Source: Novosphingobium sp. PC22D
GTDB lineage: Bacteria; Pseudomonadota; Alphaproteobacteria; Sphingomonadales; Sphingomonadaceae
NCBI RefSeq assembly: GCF_002556635.1
Contig: NZ_MWMO01000017.1
Coordinates: 1-64,000 of the forward strand
DNA: 64,000 nt
Direction: 5' to 3'
Made by a program: the position numbers and the translations under genes
Notes under the pieces: generated by a model
What the model saw: only the letters and a program-made list of their open reading frames with translations
The model's database searches: none
What the model was told of the DNA's origin: nothing
Part shown: positions 1-6,741 of the stretch, in pieces
Layout: each line of letters opens with the position of its first letter
Position numbering within the stretch: position 1 is the stretch's first letter

Positions 1-453
1 GGCTTTGCCTATCTGGCGGTGGTGATCGACCTTTACTCCCGCCGAGTGGTGGGCTGGTCGATGCAGAACCGCCAGATCACCGATCTGGTCCTGCAGGCAC
101 TGCTGATGGCGGTGTGGCGCAGGAAGCCGAAGAACACCGTGCTGATCCACTCGGATCAAGGATCGCAGTTTACCAGCATGGACTGGGCCTCGTTCCTGAA
201 GGCGCACAACCTGGAGCACTCGATGAGCCGGCGTGGCAACTGCCATGACAACGCGGTGGTCGAGAGCTTCTTCAACCTGCTCAAGCGTGAACGCATCCGG
301 CGACGGACCTATCGCTCACGAGACGAGGCCAGGCAGGATGTGTTCGATTACATCGAGATGTTCTACAACCCGATACGCAAGCATGTGAGGAACGGGATGC
401 TGTCACCCGTAGAGTTCGAACGGCAGCAGATGATGAGCACCGAGGGCGTCTAG
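1..453 (+). CDS. IS3-family transposase (OrfB, integrase core), 5'-truncated by window edge
   Basis: The reading frame is open from base 1 and ends at a TAG at 451-453, giving 150 residues of the rve/DDE integrase core. The second catalytic Asp is seen in HSDQGSQF and the catalytic Glu in VVESFFNLLKRE. The first Asp, normally in a W-x-x-D-I-T motif, would lie upstream of the window. The ending FYNPIRKH...LSPVEFE is typical of IS3-family OrfB. An OrfA and the frameshift that usually fuses OrfA and OrfB would also lie outside. Its stop sits at the presumed right terminal repeat, as is usual for the family. Confidence 0.93.
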   Translation, partial: GFAYLAVVIDLYSRRVVGWSMQNRQITDLVLQALLMAVWRRKPKNTVLIHSDQGSQFTSMDWASFLKAHNLEHSMSRRGNCHDNAVVESFFNLLKRERIRRRTYRSRDEARQDVFDYIEMFYNPIRKHVRNGMLSPVEFERQQMMSTEGV

Positions 454-471
454 ACAACTCGGGGCTATTCA
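1..471 (+). mobile_element. IS3-family insertion sequence, right-hand part
   Basis: The end of an IS3-family element enters from the left edge. It carries the C-terminal part of the transposase. Just after it, positions 448-471 read on the minus strand as TGAATAGCCCCGAGTTGTCT and onward, which looks like an IS3-group terminal inverted repeat (TGA end, CCCCG core). The left end lies outside the window, so pairing of the two ends and the target-site duplication cannot be tested. Positions 472-658, between the element and the next gene, hold nothing I can support. Confidence 0.7.
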
Positions 472-658
472 CAGTTCCGGCAGGTGATAAGCAATATGGT
501 CGAAATGGAGGCGACCACGCTGGCGGTCATTCACGTTTTTTGGGCAACCTCCGCCATGCTTTTAATGGCCACGGCCCTCATCTGGCTCGCCCCGCGACCG
601 ACGAAATCGGGCGGCATGTCAATGGGGCATTGAATCGCGAAACGAGCTGCCGCGATAG

Positions 659-2575
659 TCATTTCGCCGACTTGGCCTCCACTAACGTGGCAATTGCCGC
701 GGGAACAGAAGTGTCCTCAATTGTGGGAGGAATTTCAAAAGGCTCGCTGTTGACGATCTTGCGCAGCAAGTTGCGCAGAATCTTGCCGGAACGGGTTTTG
801 GGCAATTGCGGCACAACATGGACTTTCTTCAGAGCCGCCAGCGCGCCGAGCTCGTCGCGCACGGCTTCAACTGTGCGGCTTGCCAGAGCCTCGTCGCCGT
901 CGTGCCCGGTGCGGGCAGAGACAAAGGCAATCGGAATCATGCCTTTGATCGGATCATCGGCGCCAATTACAGCACATTCGGCAACGCCGTCCTGGCTCGC
1001 GACGATCTGTTCCATCTGACCGGTCGAAAGCCGGTGACCAGCGACATTGATGATGTCGTCGGTGCGCCCCATGATGTGGAGAAAGCCGTCGAGGTCGCGA
1101 TAGCCGGCATCGCCCGTTTCATAGAAACCGGGAAAAGTCGCAAAATTCTTCTCATAGCCCGCCTTGTTGTTCCAAAGGGTCCGGAAGGCCCCAGGCGCTA
1201 GCGGCGCACGAATGACGACATTGCCGCTGTCGCCTTCGGCAACGGGCTTTCCGTGATCGTCCAGGATCGCGAACTCATAGCCCGGCACCGCCAAGCCGGC
1301 GCTGCCGCGCTTGCGGCGTCGATCACCCAGGCCAATGCAGGTGGCGATGGCGGGCCAGCCCAGCTCTGTTTGCCACCAATGGTCGATCACGGGCAGGCCG
1401 CTGTTCTGTTCAAGCCAGTCTATCGTATCGGGATCGGCGCGTTCGCCAGCCAGAAAGATTGCCTGGCATCGTCCGGTGCCGATCTGCCCGAGCAACCTTC
1501 CGTCAGGGTCTTCCTTGCGGATGGCGCGGATTGCGGTCGGCGCGGTGAAGAACGACTTCACGTGGTGACGGGCGATGATCCGCCAGAATGTCCCGGGGTC
1601 GGGTGTTCCGACCGGCTTGCCTTCGAACAGGACGGTTGTCGCTCCGACGAGCAAGGGTCCATAGACAATATAGCTGTGACCGACCACCCAGCCGACATCG
1701 GAAGCCGCCCAGAACGTGTCGCCGACTTCGATACCATAGATATTTTCCATGGACCAGGCCAGCGCCACAGCATTTCCGCCATTCTCGCGCACCACGCCTT
1801 TGGGCAGGCCAGTTGTTCCCGAAGTGTAGAGTACATACAGCGGATCGGTTGCCGCTACCGGAGCGCAGGGCGGTATTTCATCGCCAATGGTGCGTGTACG
1901 AAGTTCCATCCAATCGATATCGCGGTACGGGTTTAGCGTGGCGGCAACCTGTTCGCGCTGGAGGAGCACGACGTTCTGGACCGGGTGAGAGGTCAGCGCG
2001 ATCGCCTCGTCCACCAATGGCTTGTAAGCGATCGTTCGTCCGCCTTCGATCCCACAAGAAGCGGTCAAGACAAGTTTCGGCGTGGCATCGTCGATGCGTT
2101 TGGCGAGTTCGAGTGGCGAAAAGCCGCCGAACACCACCGAATGAACCACACCGAGCCGGGCGCAGGCGAGCATGGCAAAGACGGTCTCCGGGACCATCGG
2201 CATGTAGATGACCACCCGATCTCCTTGCGCCACTCCCAGGTTCTTGAGCATTGCTGCCACCCGACCCGTTTGTTCGAGAAGTTCGGAATAGCTGTACCGC
2301 TTGATCGTCTTGGTGACCGGGCTGTCGTAAATCAGCGCAGTGGATCCGCCGCGACCTGCTGCCGCATGCCGGTCGAGACAATTATGGCAGGTGTTCAGCT
2401 TGCCGTCCGGGAACCATCCCTCAATATCATCAAATGCCACATTCGGGGGCGTGAACCAGTCGATGGCTTGGGCTGCCCGCCCCCAGAATTCGGCTGCGTT
2501 CTCGCTGGCTTCTTGCTGTGCCCTCTCAAGGCGGCGTATTGCGCCCTGCGACGATGGGTTTCCGGTTGAACTCAT
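659..2575 (-). CDS. prpE: propionyl-CoA synthetase (acetyl-CoA synthetase family)
   Basis: This is a 638-residue acyl-adenylate-forming ligase that activates propionate (or acetate) with ATP and CoA. The P-loop-like signature YTSGTTGLPKG is at residues 250-260 and the C-terminal acylation lysine is in TRSGKILR near residue 598. The stretch CGIEGGRTIAYKPLVDEA near residue 174 is characteristic of PrpE rather than Acs. The length is that of the family (about 630). The ATG at 2575 overlaps the stop of the upstream exporter gene as ATGA, so the two are probably translationally coupled. Propionate or propionyl-CoA is a plausible end product of the degradative genes nearby, but that link is inferred. 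Methylcitrate-cycle genes are not in the window. Confidence 0.9.
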   Translation of the reverse strand: MSSTGNPSSQGAIRRLERAQQEASENAAEFWGRAAQAIDWFTPPNVAFDDIEGWFPDGKLNTCHNCLDRHAAAGRGGSTALIYDSPVTKTIKRYSYSELLEQTGRVAAMLKNLGVAQGDRVVIYMPMVPETVFAMLACARLGVVHSVVFGGFSPLELAKRIDDATPKLVLTASCGIEGGRTIAYKPLVDEAIALTSHPVQNVVLLQREQVAATLNPYRDIDWMELRTRTIGDEIPPCAPVAATDPLYVLYTSGTTGLPKGVVRENGGNAVALAWSMENIYGIEVGDTFWAASDVGWVVGHSYIVYGPLLVGATTVLFEGKPVGTPDPGTFWRIIARHHVKSFFTAPTAIRAIRKEDPDGRLLGQIGTGRCQAIFLAGERADPDTIDWLEQNSGLPVIDHWWQTELGWPAIATCIGLGDRRRKRGSAGLAVPGYEFAILDDHGKPVAEGDSGNVVIRAPLAPGAFRTLWNNKAGYEKNFATFPGFYETGDAGYRDLDGFLHIMGRTDDIINVAGHRLSTGQMEQIVASQDGVAECAVIGADDPIKGMIPIAFVSARTGHDGDEALASRTVEAVRDELGALAALKKVHVVPQLPKTRSGKILRNLLRKIVNSEPFEIPPTIEDTSVPAAIATLVEAKSAK

Positions 2576-3501
2576 TTTTTGACTTTCCTCGACAACAGGA
2601 TCGACGCGATTATGATCAGCGATCCAAGTACATGATATTGCTCAAACCTCTCTCCCAGGAGCGGTACAGCCATCAATACGCCAAACACCGCCGGAAGGTT
2701 CATGTAGATGCCGGCCCGCATCGATCCAATGAGGGCAACCGCCCGGTTGAACAAGGCATAGGAAACGAGTGAAGGAAAGATGCCAATGAACACCAGCGCA
2801 CTTGCCGAGGTTAGCGAGAGAGCGGACGGGCCTTCGAGCAACAGGTGCAATGCGTAGGGGATGGCAAGCGAGACGATACCCGCCGCAAACAACACCACCA
2901 GCAGGCTCAGGTGATGCAGCTGGGGTGCCTTGCGCAAGGACGTCGCATAGGCGGCGTAGAGAAACACCGCGGCCAACGCTAGCAGATCGCCAGTGTTGAG
3001 CGCCTCGAGGCGCAGGTTCGCCAATTGCCCCTTGGTCATGAACCATGCGACGCCCAAGATCGACAGTCCGGCGCAGGCAAAATGGAGCAAGGCCACGCGT
3101 TCGCGGAAAATCACTGCCGGCATGACCAGCGTCATGATCGGCATGGTGGATTGGAGCAGCAGATTGTTTGTTGCCGTAGTCAGCTGGAGACTACTGTAGA
3201 CGAGCAAGGAAAAGACCCCGACACCAAAGAACCCCAGCAATCCCAGGAAGGGCCAGGACCGGCGAATAGCCGGAAGGTCATCGCGAAGATGCGGCCAGGC
3301 GAATGGCAGGACACATGCCGCGGCGATAAGCCATCGCCAGAAGCCTATCGTCACTGGGGTCAGGTCGTCTCGAATCGCCCGACCGACAATCGGGTTCAAT
3401 GCCCAAAAGAAACTTGCCAGGCACAGCAGCAGCGTCGGAGTGTGCCAAAAACTGGACACAATTCCGTGCCTGAAACGTCGGACGTGATCGACTGTCGACA
3501 T
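2572..3501 (-). CDS. EamA/DMT-family transporter (RhaT/YdcZ-like exporter)
   Basis: This is a 309-residue membrane protein made of about ten hydrophobic segments, with the internal duplication of two EamA domains (FFWALNPIVGRAIRDD near the start, ALFNRAVALIGSMRAG in the second half). Members export or import small metabolites across the inner membrane; the substrate cannot be told from sequence. I chose the ATG at 3501 over an upstream in-frame start at 3582 because GGGTGAGAG lies just before it and because the longer form would begin inside the divergent promoter region. It is the first gene of a two-gene unit with prpE (4-nt overlap) and is divergent from the dioxygenase operon at 3638. Confidence 0.8.
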   Translation of the reverse strand: MSTVDHVRRFRHGIVSSFWHTPTLLLCLASFFWALNPIVGRAIRDDLTPVTIGFWRWLIAAACVLPFAWPHLRDDLPAIRRSWPFLGLLGFFGVGVFSLLVYSSLQLTTATNNLLLQSTMPIMTLVMPAVIFRERVALLHFACAGLSILGVAWFMTKGQLANLRLEALNTGDLLALAAVFLYAAYATSLRKAPQLHHLSLLVVLFAAGIVSLAIPYALHLLLEGPSALSLTSASALVFIGIFPSLVSYALFNRAVALIGSMRAGIYMNLPAVFGVLMAVPLLGERFEQYHVLGSLIIIASILLSRKVKK

Positions 3502-3566
3502 TGCACTCTCACCCGGCACCGGGGACCGAAAGATACGGCTTGCATCCCACAAGTGCATTGCATATG

Positions 3567-3582
3567 GTGCATCGCGTTGCAT
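3567..3582. promoter_or_regulatory. candidate operator, GTGCA-N3-CG-TTGCA element
   Basis: GTGCATCGCGTTGCAT lies 55 bp before the dioxygenase start and 65 bp before the divergent exporter start. It matches GTGCAATACGTTGCAC at 52340-52355 at 12 of 16 positions, and that copy lies in front of another oxygenase operon. Further TGCA-rich sequence surrounds it (3553-3590). No regulator is proven; the IclR protein in this window is the obvious candidate. Confidence 0.45.
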
Positions 3583-3637
3583 GTATAGTGCGAATCGACT
3601 ATGCAGTACTCAGACAAAAATGCATGGGAGCGATGTT

Positions 3638-5017
3638 ATGAAAGGATCGTCGGCACTCGTCGACAACATCGGTGCGAGCCAGTCTCGCCGGGTGTTCTGG
3701 GATCAAGATGTCTATCAGCTGGAGCTGGAGCGGATATTCTCGCGATGCTGGCTCATGCTCGGACATGATTCGCTAGTTCCCAAACCGGGCGACTTCATTA
3801 CTACGTACATGGCAGAAGACCGTGTCATCTTGTCGCGGCAGCCGGACGGTTCACTGAAGGCGTTCATCAATTCCTGCACTCACCGCGGCAACCAGATCTG
3901 TCATGCCGACAGCGGCAGCGCCAAGGCGTTCGTGTGCAATTATCATGGTTGGGTTTTCGGTCAGGATGGTTCGCTCGTCGATGTTCCGATGGAAGAGCGG
4001 TGCTATCACAGCGATCTCGACAAATCCAAGCTGGGGCTCGCGCCGATCCGGGTCGAAACTTACAAGGGCTTCATCTTCGGCTGCCATGATCCCGAAGCGC
4101 CCTCGCTTGAGGACTATTTGGGGGACTTCTGCTGGTACCTCGATACGATCTGGGATGGTCCGGACGGTGGTCTGGAACTGCTCGGGCCGCCGTTGAAGAG
4201 CACCCTCGCCTGCAATTGGAAAGTCCCGACCGAGAACTTCGTCGGCGATGGGTATCACGTGGGCTGGACGCATGCCGCCGCTCTCCAGATGATCGGGGGC
4301 GAGCTGGCTGGCCTATCGGGCAATCGCGCCGACATGCCGTTTGACGACCTTGGTCTGCAATTCACCATGCGGCATGGCCACGGGTTTGGCCTGATCGATA
4401 ACGCGGCGACTGCGATCCACGTCAAGCGCGACGGGTACGTCAAATATCTCGAGGAGACGCGGGGCGGAATTCGCGAAAAATTCGGGCCGGAGCGCGAACG
4501 GCTTTATGTCGGTCACTGGAATACGTCGATCTTCCCAAACTGTTCGTTCCTCTACGGAACCAACACCTTCAAGATCTGGCATCCGCGCGGGCCGCATGAA
4601 ATCGAGGTCTGGACCTATACCATGGTGCCGAAGAATGCCGACACCGAAACTAAGCGGTCGATCCAGCGCGAAGCGATCCGTTCATTTGGTACGGCGGGAA
4701 CGCTCGAAAGCGACGATGGCGAAAACATGTCGTCGGCCACCTACAACAACAACGGTATCATCACCCGCAAGGGGTGGATGAATTCGAGCATGGGCAAGGA
4801 CCGCGAAGGGCCGCACCCCGTCTATCCAGGAATTGTCGGGGTCAGCTTCATCGGCGAAACTTCGTATCGAGGCTTTTATCGTTTCTGGCAAGAAATGCTC
4901 GATGCGCCAGATTGGGCCGCCATCCGGGCCAATGACGATACCTGGGATGCAATGTGGACCAACCGTAATTTCTGGCCTGAACGTCTGTCGGCGAAGCAAG
5001 CCGAGCCGCAAGACTGA
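3638..5017 (+). CDS. aromatic ring-hydroxylating dioxygenase, alpha subunit (naphthalene dioxygenase type)
   Basis: This 459-residue terminal oxygenase subunit would insert O2 into an aromatic ring to give a cis-dihydrodiol. The Rieske cluster ligands are C80/H82 (SCTHRGN) and C100/H103 (CNYHGW). The mononuclear iron ligands are H207 and H212 in DGYHVGWTH, with Asp in ESDDGEN near 359-360, so spacing matches NahAc (H208, H213, D362). The residue equivalent to NahAc W358 appears to be Leu, which may alter specificity. The ATG at 3638 has GGGAG 7 nt upstream; an earlier in-frame ATG at 3581 lies inside the candidate operator and is unlikely. It is the first gene of a long plus-strand operon. 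No ferredoxin or reductase follows, so electrons must come from elsewhere, as in sphingomonad BphA1f-type systems. Confidence 0.92.
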   Translation: MKGSSALVDNIGASQSRRVFWDQDVYQLELERIFSRCWLMLGHDSLVPKPGDFITTYMAEDRVILSRQPDGSLKAFINSCTHRGNQICHADSGSAKAFVCNYHGWVFGQDGSLVDVPMEERCYHSDLDKSKLGLAPIRVETYKGFIFGCHDPEAPSLEDYLGDFCWYLDTIWDGPDGGLELLGPPLKSTLACNWKVPTENFVGDGYHVGWTHAAALQMIGGELAGLSGNRADMPFDDLGLQFTMRHGHGFGLIDNAATAIHVKRDGYVKYLEETRGGIREKFGPERERLYVGHWNTSIFPNCSFLYGTNTFKIWHPRGPHEIEVWTYTMVPKNADTETKRSIQREAIRSFGTAGTLESDDGENMSSATYNNNGIITRKGWMNSSMGKDREGPHPVYPGIVGVSFIGETSYRGFYRFWQEMLDAPDWAAIRANDDTWDAMWTNRNFWPERLSAKQAEPQD

Positions 5018-5042
5018 TCCCGACAGCAATCTGGACCGCAAG

Positions 5043-5567
5043 ATGACCGAAACACGCAAGCCCGTAGGCATGGAACTGCATCATGCCATCGTCAGTCACT
5101 ATTCCGCCGAGGTGCGGATGTTGCAGAACCAGCAATATCGCGAATGGTTCGATACTGTAATCGCCGAAGATATCCATTACTGGATGCCAGTTTACGAACA
5201 GCGGTTCGCACGTGACCGCCGCCCGGATCCAACCCCGGGGGATGCCGCAATCTACAACGATGACTATGCCGAGCTGCAGCAGCGGGTCGACCGGTTGCTG
5301 ACGGGTCAGGTATGGATGGAAGATCCGCCATCACGTATCCGCTATTTCGTCACCAATGTCGAAGCATTCGAAATTGCACCGTTTGAATTCGAGGTCTTCT
5401 CTAATGTTCTGGTGCACCGCAATCGCCGACAGAGCGAAGTTTACGTGCACACGCTGGGACGCGAAGACAAGCTGCGGAAAACAGACAGCGGCTTCAAGGT
5501 ATTCAGCAGAAAGCTGAATATCGACGCGCGCGTCGTGCAGGACAAGAATCTCTATTTCTTTGTATAA
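5043..5567 (+). CDS. aromatic ring-hydroxylating dioxygenase, beta subunit
   Basis: This 174-residue small subunit has the NTF2-like fold of BphA2/NahAd. It forms the alpha3beta3 hexamer and has mainly a structural role. Visible family features are the YREWFDTVIAEDIHYWMP helix-strand start, R-rich strands (SRIRYFVTNVEAFE) and a conserved end with FKVFSRKLNIDARVVQDKNLYFFV split over the last strands. It begins 25 nt after the alpha stop. The ATG at 5043 is used here; the ATG at 5070 (MELHH) is an alternative since neither has a strong Shine-Dalgarno. The pairing with the preceding alpha subunit is certain from order and spacing. Confidence 0.9.
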   Translation: MTETRKPVGMELHHAIVSHYSAEVRMLQNQQYREWFDTVIAEDIHYWMPVYEQRFARDRRPDPTPGDAAIYNDDYAELQQRVDRLLTGQVWMEDPPSRIRYFVTNVEAFEIAPFEFEVFSNVLVHRNRRQSEVYVHTLGREDKLRKTDSGFKVFSRKLNIDARVVQDKNLYFFV

Positions 5568-5609
5568 GCAAATTCAATCAACTGGAAATCAGGAAACGGG
5601 AGAGCAAGA

Positions 5610-6707
5610 ATGGACGCATACGCGGCAATTATCGAGCGTCAAGGCGGCGAATTCGTTCTGGATAACGTCTCTATCGAGGATCCGCGCGACGGCGAAGTGC
5701 TGGTCAAGGTTGCCGCAGCTGGCATGTGTCATACCGACCTGACGGTTCGCGATCAATATTACCCGACGCCGCTGCCGGCGGTGCTGGGCCATGAAGGTTC
5801 GGGCGTTGTCGAAAAGGTCGGACGTGGCGTCACCACTGTCAAGCCAGGCGACAAGGTCGTGCTCTCCTTCAGCTATTGCGGCACCTGTCCATCGTGCCTC
5901 AAGGGGCATCAGGCCTATTGTCCGAGCCTGTTCCCGCTCAATTTCATGGGCCGCCGCCTGGATGGTTCGACGCCGATTACCCGCAACGGCCAAGAGGTCA
6001 ACGCCTGCTTCTTCGGGCAATCCTCGTTCGCGACCTATTCGATCGCGTCGGAAAACAACTGCGTCAAGGTTGCCGACGACGCACAGATCGAACTTTTGGG
6101 CCCACTGGGCTGCGGTATCCAGACCGGGGCGGGCAGCATCCTCAATGCGCTTTGTCCCGAACCTGGCTCCTCGATCGCGATCTTCGGGGTCGGGTCGGTC
6201 GGCCTCAGCGCAGTGATGGCCGCCAAGGCCTCGGGCTGCCTCAAGATCATCGCGGTTGACCGCAACGCAGACCGCTTGGAACTGGCGCGCGAACTGGGCG
6301 CCACCGATGTGATCGACGCCAACACGGTCAACGCTCAGGAAGCGATCGTCGCGATGACCGGTGGCGGCGCCGACTATGCCATGGATACCACCGCCATTCC
6401 AGCGGTGCTGCGCTCGGCGGTGGACAGCACGCACAACATGGGTGAAACCGCAGTGGTCGGCGGGGCGAAGCTGGGCACCGAATTTTCGCTAGACATGAAC
6501 AACATGCTGTTTGGCCGCAAGTTGCGCGGCGTAGTCGAAGGATCGAGCACCCCGCAGGTCTTCATCCCGCAACTGATTGCGATGCAGGAAGCCGGGCTGT
6601 TCCCGTTCGAGAAGCTCTGCACCTTCTATGATCTCGACCAGATCAACCAGGCCGTCGAGGATACCGAAAAGACCGGCAAGGCGATCAAGGCTATTCTCAA
6701 AATGTAG
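5610..6707 (+). CDS. zinc-dependent NAD(P)-alcohol dehydrogenase (aryl-alcohol dehydrogenase type)
   Basis: This is a 365-residue medium-chain dehydrogenase. Catalytic zinc ligands are C40 (GMCHTDL), H61 (GHEGSG) and a Cys in LGPLGCGIQTG; structural zinc ligands are C90, C93, C96 and C104 (SYCGTCPSC...YC). The Rossmann fingerprint is FGVGSVGLSAV. Length and motifs fit the benzyl-alcohol (XylB-like) and S-(hydroxymethyl)glutathione branches; the absence of the large formaldehyde-dehydrogenase inserts favours an aryl or alkyl alcohol. It follows the dioxygenase beta gene by 42 nt with GGGAGAG upstream of the ATG. A role in oxidising an alcohol or hydroxylated intermediate of the operon is inferred from position only. 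Confidence 0.85.
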   Translation: MDAYAAIIERQGGEFVLDNVSIEDPRDGEVLVKVAAAGMCHTDLTVRDQYYPTPLPAVLGHEGSGVVEKVGRGVTTVKPGDKVVLSFSYCGTCPSCLKGHQAYCPSLFPLNFMGRRLDGSTPITRNGQEVNACFFGQSSFATYSIASENNCVKVADDAQIELLGPLGCGIQTGAGSILNALCPEPGSSIAIFGVGSVGLSAVMAAKASGCLKIIAVDRNADRLELARELGATDVIDANTVNAQEAIVAMTGGGADYAMDTTAIPAVLRSAVDSTHNMGETAVVGGAKLGTEFSLDMNNMLFGRKLRGVVEGSSTPQVFIPQLIAMQEAGLFPFEKLCTFYDLDQINQAVEDTEKTGKAIKAILKM

Positions 6708-6741
6708 GCCCACGGGGCGGTCACCAGGACTTCCAGCTGAA

